Below the pieces are notes generated by a model that did no database searches, was not told where the DNA came from, and was given only the letters and a program-made list of their open reading frames with translations. Below are positions 1 through 11,950 of a stretch of DNA of 64,000 nt, one piece after another. Numbering within the stretch: the stretch's first letter is position 1; every line of letters starts with the position of its first letter. A program made the translations under genes and the position numbers. The DNA is from Phalacrocorax aristotelis. Taxonomy: Eukaryota > Chordata > Aves > Suliformes > Phalacrocoracidae. The stretch covers positions 50,580,266-50,644,265 of the forward strand of contig NC_134279.1 in the NCBI RefSeq assembly GCF_949628215.1, given 5' to 3'.

Positions 1-3000
1 GCATGCTTAATTAAAGATGTCAGCACAGTTCTCATCTATTCCTCTTATTTACTCTTCCTAAAAAGGGGCTTAAAAGCTCTGTGTTGGTTTCACAGACTCA
101 GTACAGAAAAAAAGAAAACAGAAAAATCACACCCATCTGGAAGAACACAAGTCACTCTTAACCTAAAATTTCTAAGCAAAAAGTTCTAGAGTATTGAAGG
201 AAGGGAAGGGCTTCCTTTTCATGTTTACATGAGTTGAAAAAAAAAAAAAGTCATTAATAACACAACCTGAAAAAAGAAGTCATTCATATTTGCAATCCAT
301 GGCAATAAATTTAAATTCTACTTTATATTTCTCTTTAACTCCCCAACATTAAACTAAAGCACTTGAGCCCCTACACCTGGCATAAAAGTTTGATGTGAAA
401 GGTACTAACTGGACAGCTTCCCAGCTATGTAATTCTCAACAACTTTTTTTTTTTTCCTCTCTCCAAAAGGATGAACAAAATTAATCTCATGCAAATCAAC
501 TGAGTCCTGTCAAGTTACACTGGGGATGAATTAGGCCTGTCATCTGCTCCTCAAGCAGATTGATTACATTGTATCCTGAAGAAAACACACTTTAACAACA
601 AATCCTTTCTATTATCCTACTTTCTCATTAAAAAGGTATCAGCCATATTCATTATACAGCATCCTATAGCGAGTGTAGCCCTTTAAGTCTGTATGTGATC
701 TGTAATTCATCATACACTAATGATCAACCTTCCCCTGTGTTACCAGAACAACAAAAATATCTGCGCTTATGTCCAGCTAGAGCTGGAAAGAGCTAGAGCT
801 AGAAAGCAAGGAAGAGATTGCCCATGACATCTCAGACTTACTTGTTGATGCATGTGGTAACAGGCTATGCATTCTCTATATAGGTCTCACAGTGCCTCTG
901 TCATTTGTACACTACCAAAATTAGAAAGAATTTAAGACATCCTGCAGCTTTTCAAAGAACACCGTCACTAAAGATGAGAATCACAGAATCATTACGGTTG
1001 GAAAAGACCTCTAGGACCATCAAGTCCAACTGTCAACCCAAAACTATATGAGGAATGAGCATCAGGCTGTTCAACGCAGATAGAGTTCCTAACAGAAATG
1101 ATAATGTTATCAAATTCACTTTTGAGGTCTTCTGGTACATCCTAAAGTGACCGTAGGGAAAATATGGACTTCCACAGAGAACAGCACTACCTTAATTATT
1201 TTAGCTGGTGAAATACAATTTATATGACTATATAGCTTTGTTTCTTACTTGATGGGCAGCCTCTTCATCTAAGACAGTTTTAAAAAAATACTGAACTTTG
1301 TGTCATAGACTTTGCTCTTGAACAGCTCTTACCAGAGAATACAAAAGACTACCTGTTTCACAAGGAAACATGCCACATCGTGGTTCTTTATAATATCAGT
1401 GAGGATACAGATATTTTTGAAGAACACAGTGGAAGCTGATGTCAGGCAGCTGCCTTGTCTCTATTATTCACCTCCTTTTTTTTTTCACCTACAGTATCTC
1501 ATTTCAGTTGAATAGTGCTGAAACCAAAAATGTAAAACGAGACTCGAGAGAAGTCAGCTGCTAATAAAAGGTTCCACTGTCCTTTCATGCTGACCCACTA
1601 ATTTAAATGCAAGCAACTCTGATGTGATACCAGAGAAAGCCTTCACTGGGATGTAGTTATGCTTACTCATTAAAAACAAAGAAGTTTCAGCAGACTGCTT
1701 CTTGGAAATGTTGTGACATAAATCTTCAGCTACAAATGCATTTCTTCAATTATATGATAAAAATAGATGTTTTAAACAAAGCCTATATTATTTTCTGAAA
1801 GAAACAAGTACTGCAGTACTGTTTATGTCACTGCCTATGTTACCACCAGGGAGTCCCATCATAGGGGAAAGAGACCAAGTGACCAAAATCAAAATCCTGT
1901 CTCTGGGACATCTAGATTTTGAAAGGCAGGGAAAACCTGGAACCCTCCTGATCCATAGAACTCATTTTCTTAATATGAAGAAGAATAAAAACCAAATATA
2001 TGAATTTTCAGTTTAAGAAGTGAAACCTAGAATTCATAGATGTATGAGTGAGAATGTTTTCCCCCATCACATCTGATTTTCTCTGCATCACTTAGCAAGT
2101 CACTGAACTCTTTGATAGTCTCCCCACTTATGAGAGAAATGTGATCTAACCATTCTACAGAGCACTTTGAAACCTCAGGCAACATGTAATTCAAGGACTA
2201 CATTTTATTCTATTACTAGTCTAGGCTGCTAGTTCTGTCTGATCACTGTCTGTAATTGGGAACCTTCAGGTTTTTCACTTGGATAAAACCTTACTAGCAG
2301 CAGTTCCTAAACTATATGCAAAATGGGAAGAGGTTAAGGCTTTTGTGCACTGTCTGAATAATGGTTTAAGGTAGCAGAATGCCTCTGTTTCAGAAGTATT
2401 TTCCACAGTGATGAATTTGGTCTCTGGGAAAGGTGTACTATGCAAGTATTTTAGGGTATATTTAAAATGCCCAGAGTTCTTCCTGAAAGATTACCTTTGC
2501 TAGCTTACATCCAAGCTGTGTATTTAAAGGAAAGAAGTGCTGACTATAGCAGAAGGCTCGACTATACTTAGCCCTTATTGTCTTCAGTTTCTAGACTGGC
2601 ATGATTGAGGTAGTCTGCAGCTTCAACTTCTACAGAGACAGCAGTGCTGAAGAGCAGGAAGTAATCAGCTATAGTTGCCACCACCATCCATTATACTGAT
2701 ATTCACAGAGAGAGACAGAATCAGTAACTCTTAATAAGAGCACTGCCTGTTACAGACATTTTAAACACACTGCAAGCTGCTCATCGTATATGGCAAATGA
2801 AATCCAGAAGTACAGGTCAGCGTGCATAGTGTGGTATTTCAGTCAGTTTTCTGTGGTACTTGTGAATAGGGAAAAAACCTCATTCATAAAAGGATTCCTT
2901 GGAGAATTCTAGTAATACATAGAGGCTTAGAAAATGCTGTTTGTTAATGCAGTTTGCATTTCAGGCTGTGGAAAATTATAAAAACTGACAAATGCCCACT

Positions 3001-3957
3001 AATAGGAGGCTGACCAAGAAATGATGGTTAAGGAGGGCACCATGTGGGACAGCAGCGATGAGTACTCTTCTGGTGCACGTTTCAGCTCTGACTCAGAAGC
3101 TTGTCACAACAGAAAACATACATGTTTTTATAATCCCTTGTGCAGATAAGCTGACTTCTGCCTTCAAAAGATTCTCATATTGCATCGTGGTGGCTTATCT
3201 ACATACTAGCCTTAAGTTTGTCTAAGGCAAAGGAAGTAGATAGCAATAAAGAAACTAGCATGTTTGTTCCTACTCCAATTTAAATTTTCCTCCTACTATG
3301 CAGGACTGCTGGCCTATCAGAAAAAGGAACTGAAGTGAAAACAAAGAAAGAAAGAGATTGCCCAGACAATGTTAATGATTTTGTAACTTTATATGTTTGG
3401 CTTTTTCTTTTTTATTACAGTTCATTATACATCCAGTCAATCCTTAAGACTGCACAATAGCCAAAATAACACATCTAACATATTAATTCAAAACTTATCT
3501 GGTTTATTAATAACTTTATTTACAATGACTTTACAGTATGAAATATCAACGACATAATTTCATAGATAAATCCTACTGCATCCCAGCTGAAGAGTGCTGT
3601 GGACACATACCTGCATGACCTTTCTCATTTACCTGCAATTTTCCAATAAAATAATATTGTTCTTATTTCAGATGCACCTGGCTCAACAGTAATCTTGTCC
3701 AATATGCAAAGTTATGTGGCTTGAACCCTAGATAGGACTAGATTTTCTTATGTAAGGCCTGTCCAGCCATTAAAACTAGGCCATGAACAACAGTCTTCCA
3801 GGCTGTTGCATTTAAGTTGTGGGTTCTTCTCCCTAGAAAAGTTTCTTTGGTTCATTAGAACAAATATTGGGAGGAGCAAATATAATACATCAGAGCTGTT
3901 CAAAGGAAACTAATGATCGGTTCAGACATGAGTGCATGTAAGACCTCTAAGTGATCT
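1..3957. other. Upstream intergenic DNA
   Basis: AT-rich sequence with no open frame longer than about 70 codons, no splice-linked coding signal and no recognisable RNA gene. Apart from the short CR1 piece at 977-1050 I see only simple A and T runs. In human 8p22, FGL1 lies upstream of MTUS1, so this is probably the MTUS1-FGL1 spacer; no FGL1 exon is visible, so that placement is inferred from synteny alone. Confidence 0.5.
977..1050 (-). mobile_element. CR1 LINE, short 3' fragment
   Basis: The left edge reads AGAATCACAGAATCATT followed by GGTTGGAAAAGACCTCTAGG and a CAAGTCCAAC block. This is the reverse complement of the 3' end of avian CR1, whose terminus is built from GATTCTAT-like repeats. 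The element therefore runs on the minus strand with its 3' end at the left. Only some 75 bp align well before similarity fades, typical of the heavy 5' truncation of CR1 copies. It has no coding capacity. Confidence 0.85.
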
Positions 3958-4086
3958 ATGCTTGTTGTGGTTTAGCCCCAGTCAGCAACCAAGCACCACG
4001 CAGCCGCTCGCTCACTCCCCCCTGGTGGGACGGAGGAGAGAATCAGAAAAGTAGAAGTGAGGCAGCTCGGGTTGAGATAAAGACAG

Positions 4087-4092
4087 TTTAAT
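4087..4092 (-). promoter_or_regulatory. LTR polyadenylation signal
   Basis: Minus-strand ATTAAA downstream of the LTR TATA box, a common variant hexamer and correctly placed for the end of the R region. Supports the minus orientation of the LTR. Confidence 0.5.
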
Positions 4093-4281
4093 AGGTAAAG
4101 CAAAAGCCATGTGCACAAGCAAAGCAAATCAAAGCAAAACAAGGAATTCATTCGCTCCTTCCCATGGGCAGGCAGGTGTTCAGCCATCTCCATGAAAGCA
4201 GGGCCCCATCACGTGTAATGGTTACTTGGGAAGACAAACGCCATCACTCCGAATTTCCCCACCTTCCTTCTTCTTCCCCCA

Positions 4282-4291
4282 GCTTTATATA
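4282..4291 (-). promoter_or_regulatory. LTR TATA box
   Basis: Minus-strand TATATAAAGC inside the LTR, about 257 bp from its 5' end. This is the U3 core promoter position expected for an LTR read on the minus strand. Activity today is unknown. Confidence 0.6.
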
Positions 4292-4553
4292 CTGAGCATG
4301 ACATCATATGGTATGGAATATCCCATTGGTCAGTTGGGGTCAGCTGTCCCGGCTGTGCCCCCTCCCAGCTTCTTGTGCACCCGGCAGAGCACGGGGAGCT
4401 GAAAAAGTCCTTGACCAGTGTAAGCGCTACTTAGCAACAACTAAAACATCTCCACATCATCACCACTGTTTCCAGCAAAAATCCAAAACACAGCCCCATA
4501 CTAGCTACTACGAAGAAATTTAACTCTACCCCAGCTGAAACCAGGGCAATGCT

Positions 4554-7447
4554 GCAATGGAAAACATGGACTAAAACACAATACGTGCAAATAAGAAGTT
4601 TTTCCCATTGGATTTTTTTCACTCTAAATTCCATATGTGTTTTCTCATGTTATTCCCTTTGGCTTGTGTTACCACCCAGGAGGGAAAAAACCCTCTAATT
4701 CTATATTCATTTTCTTTCTCCCATTGGATGCATACCATTTCTTAAAAATAACATGGAGAAAAGGCTTGTTTTGTGTTTTCTTTACTTGTTTTCCCCCAGT
4801 CTCTTATTGTCCATTCTGTAACCTTTCGTGCATACAGAACAGCCTTCAGTTTCAATCACCAAATCAAAAGCACATGCTGTCCCTTCATTAATGTTGGAAT
4901 TCATCTGTCCATGTTAGAGAAGATGGGAAAAGAGAAAGGGAGAGGTTGTCATTCTCCGGTTATCTGACACTTCACCTTTAGCAGTTCCCTTTTCAGCAAT
5001 CGGTGCTAAATTCTGACATAGGCTGCTGCAACGCAGCTTCCTCAGAACCTGGGTTTGTTCCATCCTGTCTCAGTAATGCTCAGATGGGGACATCTTGTTG
5101 CCACACAGATCTGGTTTTGAGCTTTCCCCCTCTATTTTGTCGGTCAAGTTTCTATTTAGTACCCACTACCTTTTTCACAATTGCTCCTATTTCTCAGTTG
5201 TTTCTGCCCCTTACATACACCAATACCTACTTCTAAATAGGACTATTCCAGCCAGTATGAACACTGGCATAACTTGCCATATTAAGGCGCTGTGTATCTA
5301 ATGCAACACACATTCGCATACAATAGAGATATGAAACCCATAGAAGCCTATTGAAAGACTTAAAAAAAAAATCCTATTACTGCTAGAACAGGGTCTAAAC
5401 GAAGAGCAGTGTGGTACCCGACATTATGTTGTCTTGTGAGCTGTGAAGCACCATCAAGTTAGCACCTATTAACAACTTACTATGCATCAGCTGGTCTGCA
5501 GAAATTGTCAGCGTGTATTACTTTGCATTTGCTACAGGCAAACTGTGCAAGTTAGCTTAGCCTTCTCTCCTGTCAGAACAAGTCACATCACCATGCATTT
5601 GCTGCTGGCTAAGAGCCTATTCGGCCCACTGTCCACATCTACTGCTGTGCTAATGATACTTGCTAAACCGTGCTAACTTAGACTCGCATCCAAGCCTCAC
5701 ATTGGGGAGAGGCTGCAGTAGGAATATGATTTATTTGTCCCTTAATCACAGAAAAGTCACAGAAGCAAATAATACTCAGCACCACTTAAACAGCTGACCT
5801 GCTCCAGATAAGAACGGAATTGGGTTTCCTTCAACAAAATTTTATTTCTTCAAGACATTAAGTCTATAGTGAGCTAGTGATGAAACCACTGAAAAATAGG
5901 AAAAGAACTGGCTGTATAACCTTTTTGCTCTATTAGTTTCCCTTAACTAAGTCTTTGTGCCAATAATTCTTCTGCGGACCCCTTTAACCACTCTTTATAT
6001 TGCTGAAGGCAAGCATATCTTGGAGCTGTTGCAGAGGCGTAGCCCTTAAAGGAAAGAAACTCGTACCGATATTTCTCAAAACATTAATAGGAATAAAACT
6101 GTGAAACTGGTATCTTAACTGATATCTTAACTCCTTAGAAGATGAAACTTACTGTTTTCCTTATTACCTCATTTGCCATAAGAAAATACTTCCAAAAGTC
6201 TTTGAATGGGGTTGTTCCTCTGAATTGTGCTAGAAACTATGAGCCAATTCTTTAATGTGCATTGAAGAATAATGGAAGGAATAAATAATTAATAACACAT
6301 ACAATGCAGGGGTTTATCTGACAGATAATGGCCCATGAAAGGAAGAGTTTTATTACATTAGGGAATCAAGTAAACTACAATTAGTCTAATGGTTAAAACA
6401 TTAAGTGTACTTTCTAGTTCTCCACGAGTGCTGCTTGTAAGTAGAGGACTGAACACCATGGTGTTTTAGTGAACACCGTATGAAAAAAAAAAATTACTTA
6501 AGGGATTAATTTAGCCCAGAGATCTGCGATCTGTTCACCAATACTTTTTGTGGGGATACCCACGGTCTGTCTGATTCTTTTCTGAACTGTGGAGGAGAAA
6601 TACCAGGGATTCTTAGAATGATTTTACTTATAGTCATTACAGGTGAAATAACCACTAAACTTACAGGATCGAGGCCAAATTACCATCCAAAGACATTTTT
6701 GACATTTTCAGCAGGACTAATCCTAATGATTTTCTTTAGCACGCAACATCACTATGTTGTCAAAGCCAGAAATATACAATTTTATTCAAACAGGCCTCGG
6801 GCAGAAAGGAAGTCATATGAATGTGAAGTGTGTGGTAACAAAAATTAGAGAATATTCATTAGCAGTTGAGCCTCAGAAGATAATAAAGACTTTCAGCTGT
6901 GGTGCTATACTTTTCTTCAACCAAAATTGGCACTTCATATTGCTTTATATTATGCAGTACTTTAAAAGTCTGCATAAGCAAACAAAGGGGAACAGCACTT
7001 ACCACTTGCCAGAGAAATTAATGCAGTTATCGACATTCATTACATGTCTTCACTGGCCCTCTCCCCACCTCAAAAAAAAAAAAATCACAACAGAGTACAT
7101 TAACCTCTGGCCTGCTGGAATTTTATCTGACAGAAGTCAGCTTTGTGATGCAGAGAATTACCCATGAACACACTGCTGTGTAACATGAACAAATCCGCAA
7201 CATGGTGTTTTCCCAAATACAGCCAAGATAAGACTTATCACAGACTATAAATCTACTACAGGCCAAGCTGTTGCAGTGGTAAGAGCTACAACCCCCAAGT
7301 TCTAGCACCAGTTTCCTACCCAGGAGCCCCCACTCCCCACCACACCACAAACATAGGTACGTTAGACCAGAATCTCTAACAGCCAGCATGAGAAGCACCT
7401 GAGTTGCCAGTTACTGACACTGCAGCTATAACCTTCTTAGCATCTAA
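4554..7447. other. Intergenic DNA, nothing recognised
   Basis: Unique-looking sequence between the solo LTR and the next CR1 piece. The longest open frame is 137 codons at 6754-7167; it has low-complexity stretches, no family resemblance and no splice or promoter context, and I treat it as chance. No RNA gene was seen. Confidence 0.5.
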
Positions 7448-7642
7448 TAGAATCATAGAATCATTAAGGTTGGAAAAGACCCTTAAGATCGAGTCCAACT
7501 GCTAACCTATCACTGCCAAGTCCACCACTAAACCATATCCTCAAGCACCATGTCTACCCTTCTTTTAAATACCTCCAGGGATGGAGACTCTACCACCTCC
7601 CTGGGCAGCCTGTTCCAATGCCTGACAACACTTTCAGTGAAA
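7448..7642 (-). mobile_element. CR1 LINE, 5'-truncated 3' end
   Basis: It starts at the left with TAGAATCATAGAATCATT and continues through the conserved 3'-UTR words GGTTGGAAAAGACCC, GAGTCCAACTGCTAACC, CCAGGGATGGAGACTC and CTGGGCAGCCTGTTCCAATG. These are the reverse complement of the CR1 3' untranslated region. About 195 bp remain; the 5' part is absent. Similarity to the family is high, so it is younger than the copies at 15.5 and 53.3 kb. Confidence 0.93.
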
Positions 7643-10539
7643 TGCATTTAATTCATGAGTTACGCTGGGGCAGGGTCTGCATTTAGGCTTTGGTGTCTTT
7701 CAAAACCATGACAGGAGGAAGGAGACATCCTCTCAGCAGCTAAACAGGTAGAGCTTAGGCCTAGAGAGTCCTGAGGACAGCACTGAGTCCCTGTCAGGTA
7801 CTTCCCAGGAAACTCCCTCCATCACCATGCCAGAGGCTATCTGGGAGGAATGCCTTTCATTGTGCCTGCTGAAAGGCTGTTATTCCGAGCAAACTAATCC
7901 GCATTCATTGGGCCAGGGAAGCAATGCAACAATTAAGGTACCTAGCTGGGAGTGTGGAAATTTGAATGTCAATCCCTGTTAGAAGACTGCTTTTCTAGCC
8001 AATTGCCATATAATATTAAGGTACACAAGCAACCAGTAAGAGTCAGGACCAGAAACCGAGTTCCCTAATAATCTACTCAAAACCATCCATTACCCTGGAT
8101 ACCAACAGGACACAGACTTGGCCATCCTGTGCTGCTGCATTTTTACTCCTATTGATACTCAACTTATGTGTATTATTTCAAATTATTTACACCTGTTGCA
8201 ATGATATCTATTATTAAAGACAGACATACACCCATCTCAGGGTAGTTTTTCCTTCCAGCCCCTTCAGAGGCACTTGCAGAGCCTACTCCTGACTAACTCC
8301 AATTGTCAAGAAATACAGAAAGAATGTAAAGACCTGTCTGTAACTCCATTTCTTCCCTTTCCCACCTGTTGTGATAGTCACGCCTTGCTCTGGTCTCTCC
8401 AATTCTTTCCCATGCTTTACTTCTCTTGGTGGTCTTGGTTACCATCCCTCCTCCTCATCTTTTGTCTTCCATTTCTCTTCCTAGTTTTTTTGCCTTTCTT
8501 CCCTCTTCTTCCTCTTTTCCTTCCCTCCTTTTTCAACATTAAGTGACATGATGGTGCAGTCTTCCTCCTATGTTTATGAAACTCACAATGCAGGGACCAG
8601 GAGAGCTGAGGAGGAAAAAAGAAAGGCAGAGAAACAAAAGTAATTTTACGGCTACTTAGCAAGAGAAGAAAGGGCCATCACAAGGTTTTTGGTCTGAACA
8701 ACTGTTTTCCAAAAGCTTTGGATTAGAATCCCAGAAAATGGACTTCCAAGAGCAAACAATGCAAAAAAGGTACATTATACAGACCTCAGTGGCCTCTCTA
8801 GTTCCTTCTCCTTCCTTGCATTGAGAGTCCTTGGCCCCTTTGAAATCCTCCTTGATGAGATTTGACATTTTCTACCATGTAGTGATTTCAACTATCGTTA
8901 TCAACCTGAACACCATCTTCCCAGGTGGGAAGATTTTAAAGCAAAGCCAGTGCAACCGTTCCTGAATTCCCTCATTATTATCTCACTCTAGAAGCATCCA
9001 AGTCTCTGTTTTTTAAACTGATTTTTTTCCCTTGATTACTGCTCTATGAAAGGTCCAGACAAACACCACCAGGAAAAAATGGAAGAGCCATCAGAGAGGA
9101 ATGGTTGCAGTGAATGCTGAATGAACTGTGATCTTTGGTGGGACAAAGATAAATGTGACAAGCTTTCGGCTGCAGCGATCAGTCGAGACTTTCTGGACAG
9201 CCCTGCAGTGACAGAGACAGAGGCATTTTTAAGTGGTAACTGAGATTAGCCTCGATACATACAGTTGGAGCTGTGCCTGTGAACTTTGCTAAAAGGCTGG
9301 ATATGTAAACTATCTATCACTCAGTTTCACATGAGCAATAATCTAATGACACCACAAAAATCTCACAATGTCCCTTGCTGCACACGTCCAGCCGCAGCAG
9401 CGGACGCCTGCCAGGATACTTCAGCTGTGCTATGGCAGGGTTTGCCTCCCAAAGTCTGTCGCACCCTACAGGCCGTCACTAAAGATGGTCGTTATTCCCC
9501 CTCGGGGTGTCCAATCTCGTGCAATGCTCAGTCCTGTAGCCCGAAATCACTCTTGCTCTAATCTGGCTCACTAGATTTGCAGTCACGTGCTAACTGAAAG
9601 CCTGTGCGTAACAATACTACTGACTCCAGCATGCTTTGGATGAAGCCCATAAAGATGGGCAAGATTGCTTTTCATGGATGGGAATAAAATATTTTGTTTG
9701 TTACTACTAAGCTAACCACAATAAAAATAAATAGTTCTCTTTCATGTGGTGATGAAACAAAGCAATCATCCTATGTTATTTTTTTAATTACTAGGTTGAA
9801 AGATTCAGTGTCTTCCTGGCATGTTTACTTCTGAATCGTATTCATCACATATATAAATAGCCAGCAACTGTATATAGTAGCGGAGGGTGGAGGGGAAGGT
9901 CAGGGAATTAGCCTGACATTAAGAAAGCATTTCCTATGGAGTCACCAGATCTGTCCTGGAGACAAACACCTACATCGGCACACGGTGAGGGTGAAGCCCG
10001 CTCTGCCCTCCTGTACCAGACATGCCAGGTAAGCCTCTCCAACCTTGCAGGCATTTGAAGGCTTCCGCTCCTTGGACATCGCACAGGCAAAACTTACTTT
10101 GAGGGCTTTTTAAGGATGAGTAAAAGATTTTCCCTCTCTGCCTCCTGTTGCGAGCAGGACCACCAGCCGAGGACACCGCTTTAGTGCCAAATCCCCAGCA
10201 GCTACTCCACGGGGCGACCGCCACGAGATGTGCCTTCCCCACCGAAACCCCCGAGAGGACCGACACGGGGGGAAGGGTTGGCTCTGCTGCCACTTAAATC
10301 CAGAACGTCGCACACAAAGAAGTGGCAGCAAGTAACACCGCAGACAGGGTGGTAAAAGGCGGAGTTGGAGTGGTGGCCAGTCACTGCCGAACTTTGTACG
10401 TGTTTTGCCCTCGTAAACTATGTCGCAAAGAACAGCACAAGTCCGGCGCTGCGCTGCTTAGGCCATTAGCAAAATTAAGCCAGAACCTCCTGGGTTTTTT
10501 TGTTGCCGTAACCTGGACGTCGCCTCAGCATTGCTGCGC
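7643..10539. other. Intergenic DNA approaching the CpG island
   Basis: No gene recognised. A pyrimidine-rich strand bias lies near 8330-8540. From about 9.9 kb GC and CpG content rise toward the island. Several overlapping minus-strand frames at 9908-10384 reflect this composition and show no family resemblance. Confidence 0.45.
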
Positions 10540-11950
10540 ACCACGGTGCCGAGCTGAGACCCGCGACAGCTCTCAGCCGCCTTCTCAGGAACAGCCGCCT
10601 TTTCCCACGCTCCCTCCTTCGGGACGGCAGCCCCGGGCAGGACGGGCCCGCCGGCCCCCTCCCGCCCCACGAGGGGCAGGGGCGTGGGGCGGCCCTGCGC
10701 TGCCCGGGCCCGGCGGGGGGAATGCGGCCCGTCCTGACGTGCCGCTCCCCGCGGCCGGTGAGGTGCCCCCGGCCCTCCGGCCACGGGAGGGCCCCGACAC
10801 TTCTCACCCCGCGCGCTCCCTGTGAAGCCACACGCGCGTCAAAAATTAAAACGCGGGAAAGTTTTCTCGCCGTCGTCAGCTGTGATTTCCAACTAGCGCC
10901 ACCCCGCCTGCCTGGGGCAAGTCACCGGGCGCCCGTGACCACCTGCCCCGGCCCGGCGGCGGGCAGCGCTCCCCCGGGAGGACCCGGCCCCGCTCCGCCC
11001 GCCCGGAAGGGCACCGGCACCGCCGCCGAGCCCCGGAGGGGCGCCGGCCTCCCCGGGCGCCGCCGCCGGATCCTCCTCCTCGCTCCCGCGCCGTATTTTT
11101 AGTCGCTGACCCAGTTCCCCCGCTCAGCTACCTGCGCCTCCCGCACCGCCCGGGGCGGGCGGCAGCCCCCCACGCCCCCGCCGACAAAAGCACCGCCCAG
11201 GGGCGGCCCAGCCCCGCGGCCCGGCGCCAGGTGAGGGGAGCGCAGCGGGGCCCACTGCGGGGCAGGTGCGGCCGGAGCCGGGGTGCGGGGCCTCCCTTGG
11301 GCCGAGCCGGGACGGGACGGGGTGCGGAGCTGCTGGCGGGGAGGCGCGGGAGGGACGGAGGGGGAGCCGCGCACGCCGCCGGCGGTTGCTGCGGCCGCCG
11401 CGGCGCTCGGAGGAGCGGGCGGGCAGGGCTGGGCAGAGCGCGGCGCTGCCGGGGCCTCCGCGGGGGCGGACGGGGCCGCGGGGGCGGCGGCCGCGGCACG
11501 GTGGGTCGCGGCAGTGTTCTCCTCTGTAACGCAGCTACAAGCGAGGGGCGGCGTGTGAGCGCCGGCGTAAGTACCGACTTCTTTTTTTTTTTCACAAAAG
11601 TATTAGTTTCCCCTCCACCCCCGCCAGCGCAGGCTTCCCGGGGCGGCGGATAACGGGGCGCGGGGGCGGCGGGGCCGGGGCCGCCCGGCGCCGCGGTGCC
11701 TGGCCGGGGAGCACCGCCGCTCTCCGCTGCTCCCTCTCCCCTTCCCTTCCCGGCGGGGCGCCCGGCGCGCTGCCGTGTGCTGCGGGCAGGTGGGACCGCC
11801 CGGGCCGCCGCCTCGGCGGGGAGCGCGGCTGGGGCCGCTCCGGGGCCCGCTCCGGCAGGGGCCGCCCCGCTGGGGGGCGGGGGGGGCAGGGCTGCAGCGG
11901 GGCCTCAGGTGTGCGTTTGGCTTGTTTTAAATACAAAGGTACTCAAACAT
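10540..11950 (+). promoter_or_regulatory. CpG island, probable MTUS1 promoter
   Basis: About 1.4 kb of very GC-rich sequence with dense, undepleted CpG, in sharp contrast to the AT-rich flanks. Long overlapping open frames on all strands here (up to 167 codons) arise because AT-rich stop codons are rare in such DNA; none resembles a protein family. GC-box-like GGGCGG words are frequent on both strands and I see no convincing TATA box, as is usual for dispersed CpG-island promoters. The next recognised gene downstream on the + strand is MTUS1, whose coding start lies 35 kb away behind an upstream 3' splice site, so a distant noncoding first exon is required and this island is the only good candidate. 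The island could also drive a divergent noncoding transcript. Confidence 0.8.
11400..11566 (+). other. Candidate noncoding first exon of MTUS1 (5' edge arbitrary)
   Basis: Within the CpG island the best 5' splice site on the + strand is GGC|GTAAGTACC at 11566/11567, with a full GTAAGT. A competing site is CAG|GTGAGG at 11230/11231, and weaker ones occur near 11790 and 11908. The start I give is only a placeholder because no core promoter motif fixes the transcription start. The role is inferred from the need for an upstream exon to join the acceptor before 46675. Several alternative first exons from one island are possible. Confidence 0.4.

Larger units (their letters stand above)
3963..4548 (-). 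mobile_element. Solo LTR of an endogenous retrovirus (probably ERVL class)
   Basis: A 586-bp block bounded by TG and CA dinucleotides. On the minus strand it begins TGCCCTGGTTTCAGCTGGGG and ends in GGGGCTAAACCACAACA, a combination I recognise as an abundant LTR family of neoavian birds. Minus-strand signals sit in the expected order: a TATA box (TATATAAAGC, 4282-4291), then about 190 bp later an ATTAAA polyadenylation signal (4087-4092). No internal gag, pol or env sequence adjoins either end, so it is a solo LTR left by recombination between the two LTRs of a provirus. The exact 5-bp duplication and intact ends suggest a fairly recent insertion. The class is inferred from duplication length; the subfamily name needs a library match. 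Confidence 0.88.
3958..4553 (-). repeat. 5-bp target-site duplication flanking the solo LTR
   Basis: ATGCT at 3958-3962 is repeated exactly at 4549-4553, immediately outside the LTR ends. A 5-bp duplication is the usual footprint of ERVL-class (and some other) integrations; ERV1 copies usually give 4 bp and ERVK copies 6 bp. Confidence 0.85.

Noticed and set aside
3963..4548. Plus-strand reading of the LTR (TTTATATA as promoter)
   Set aside because: The minus strand has the better TATA box, a downstream ATTAAA, and the family's familiar 5' start, so the LTR is oriented on the minus strand.
6754..7167. 137-codon + strand frame
   Set aside because: No family resemblance, a low-complexity K-rich run from a poly-A tract, and no splice or promoter context.
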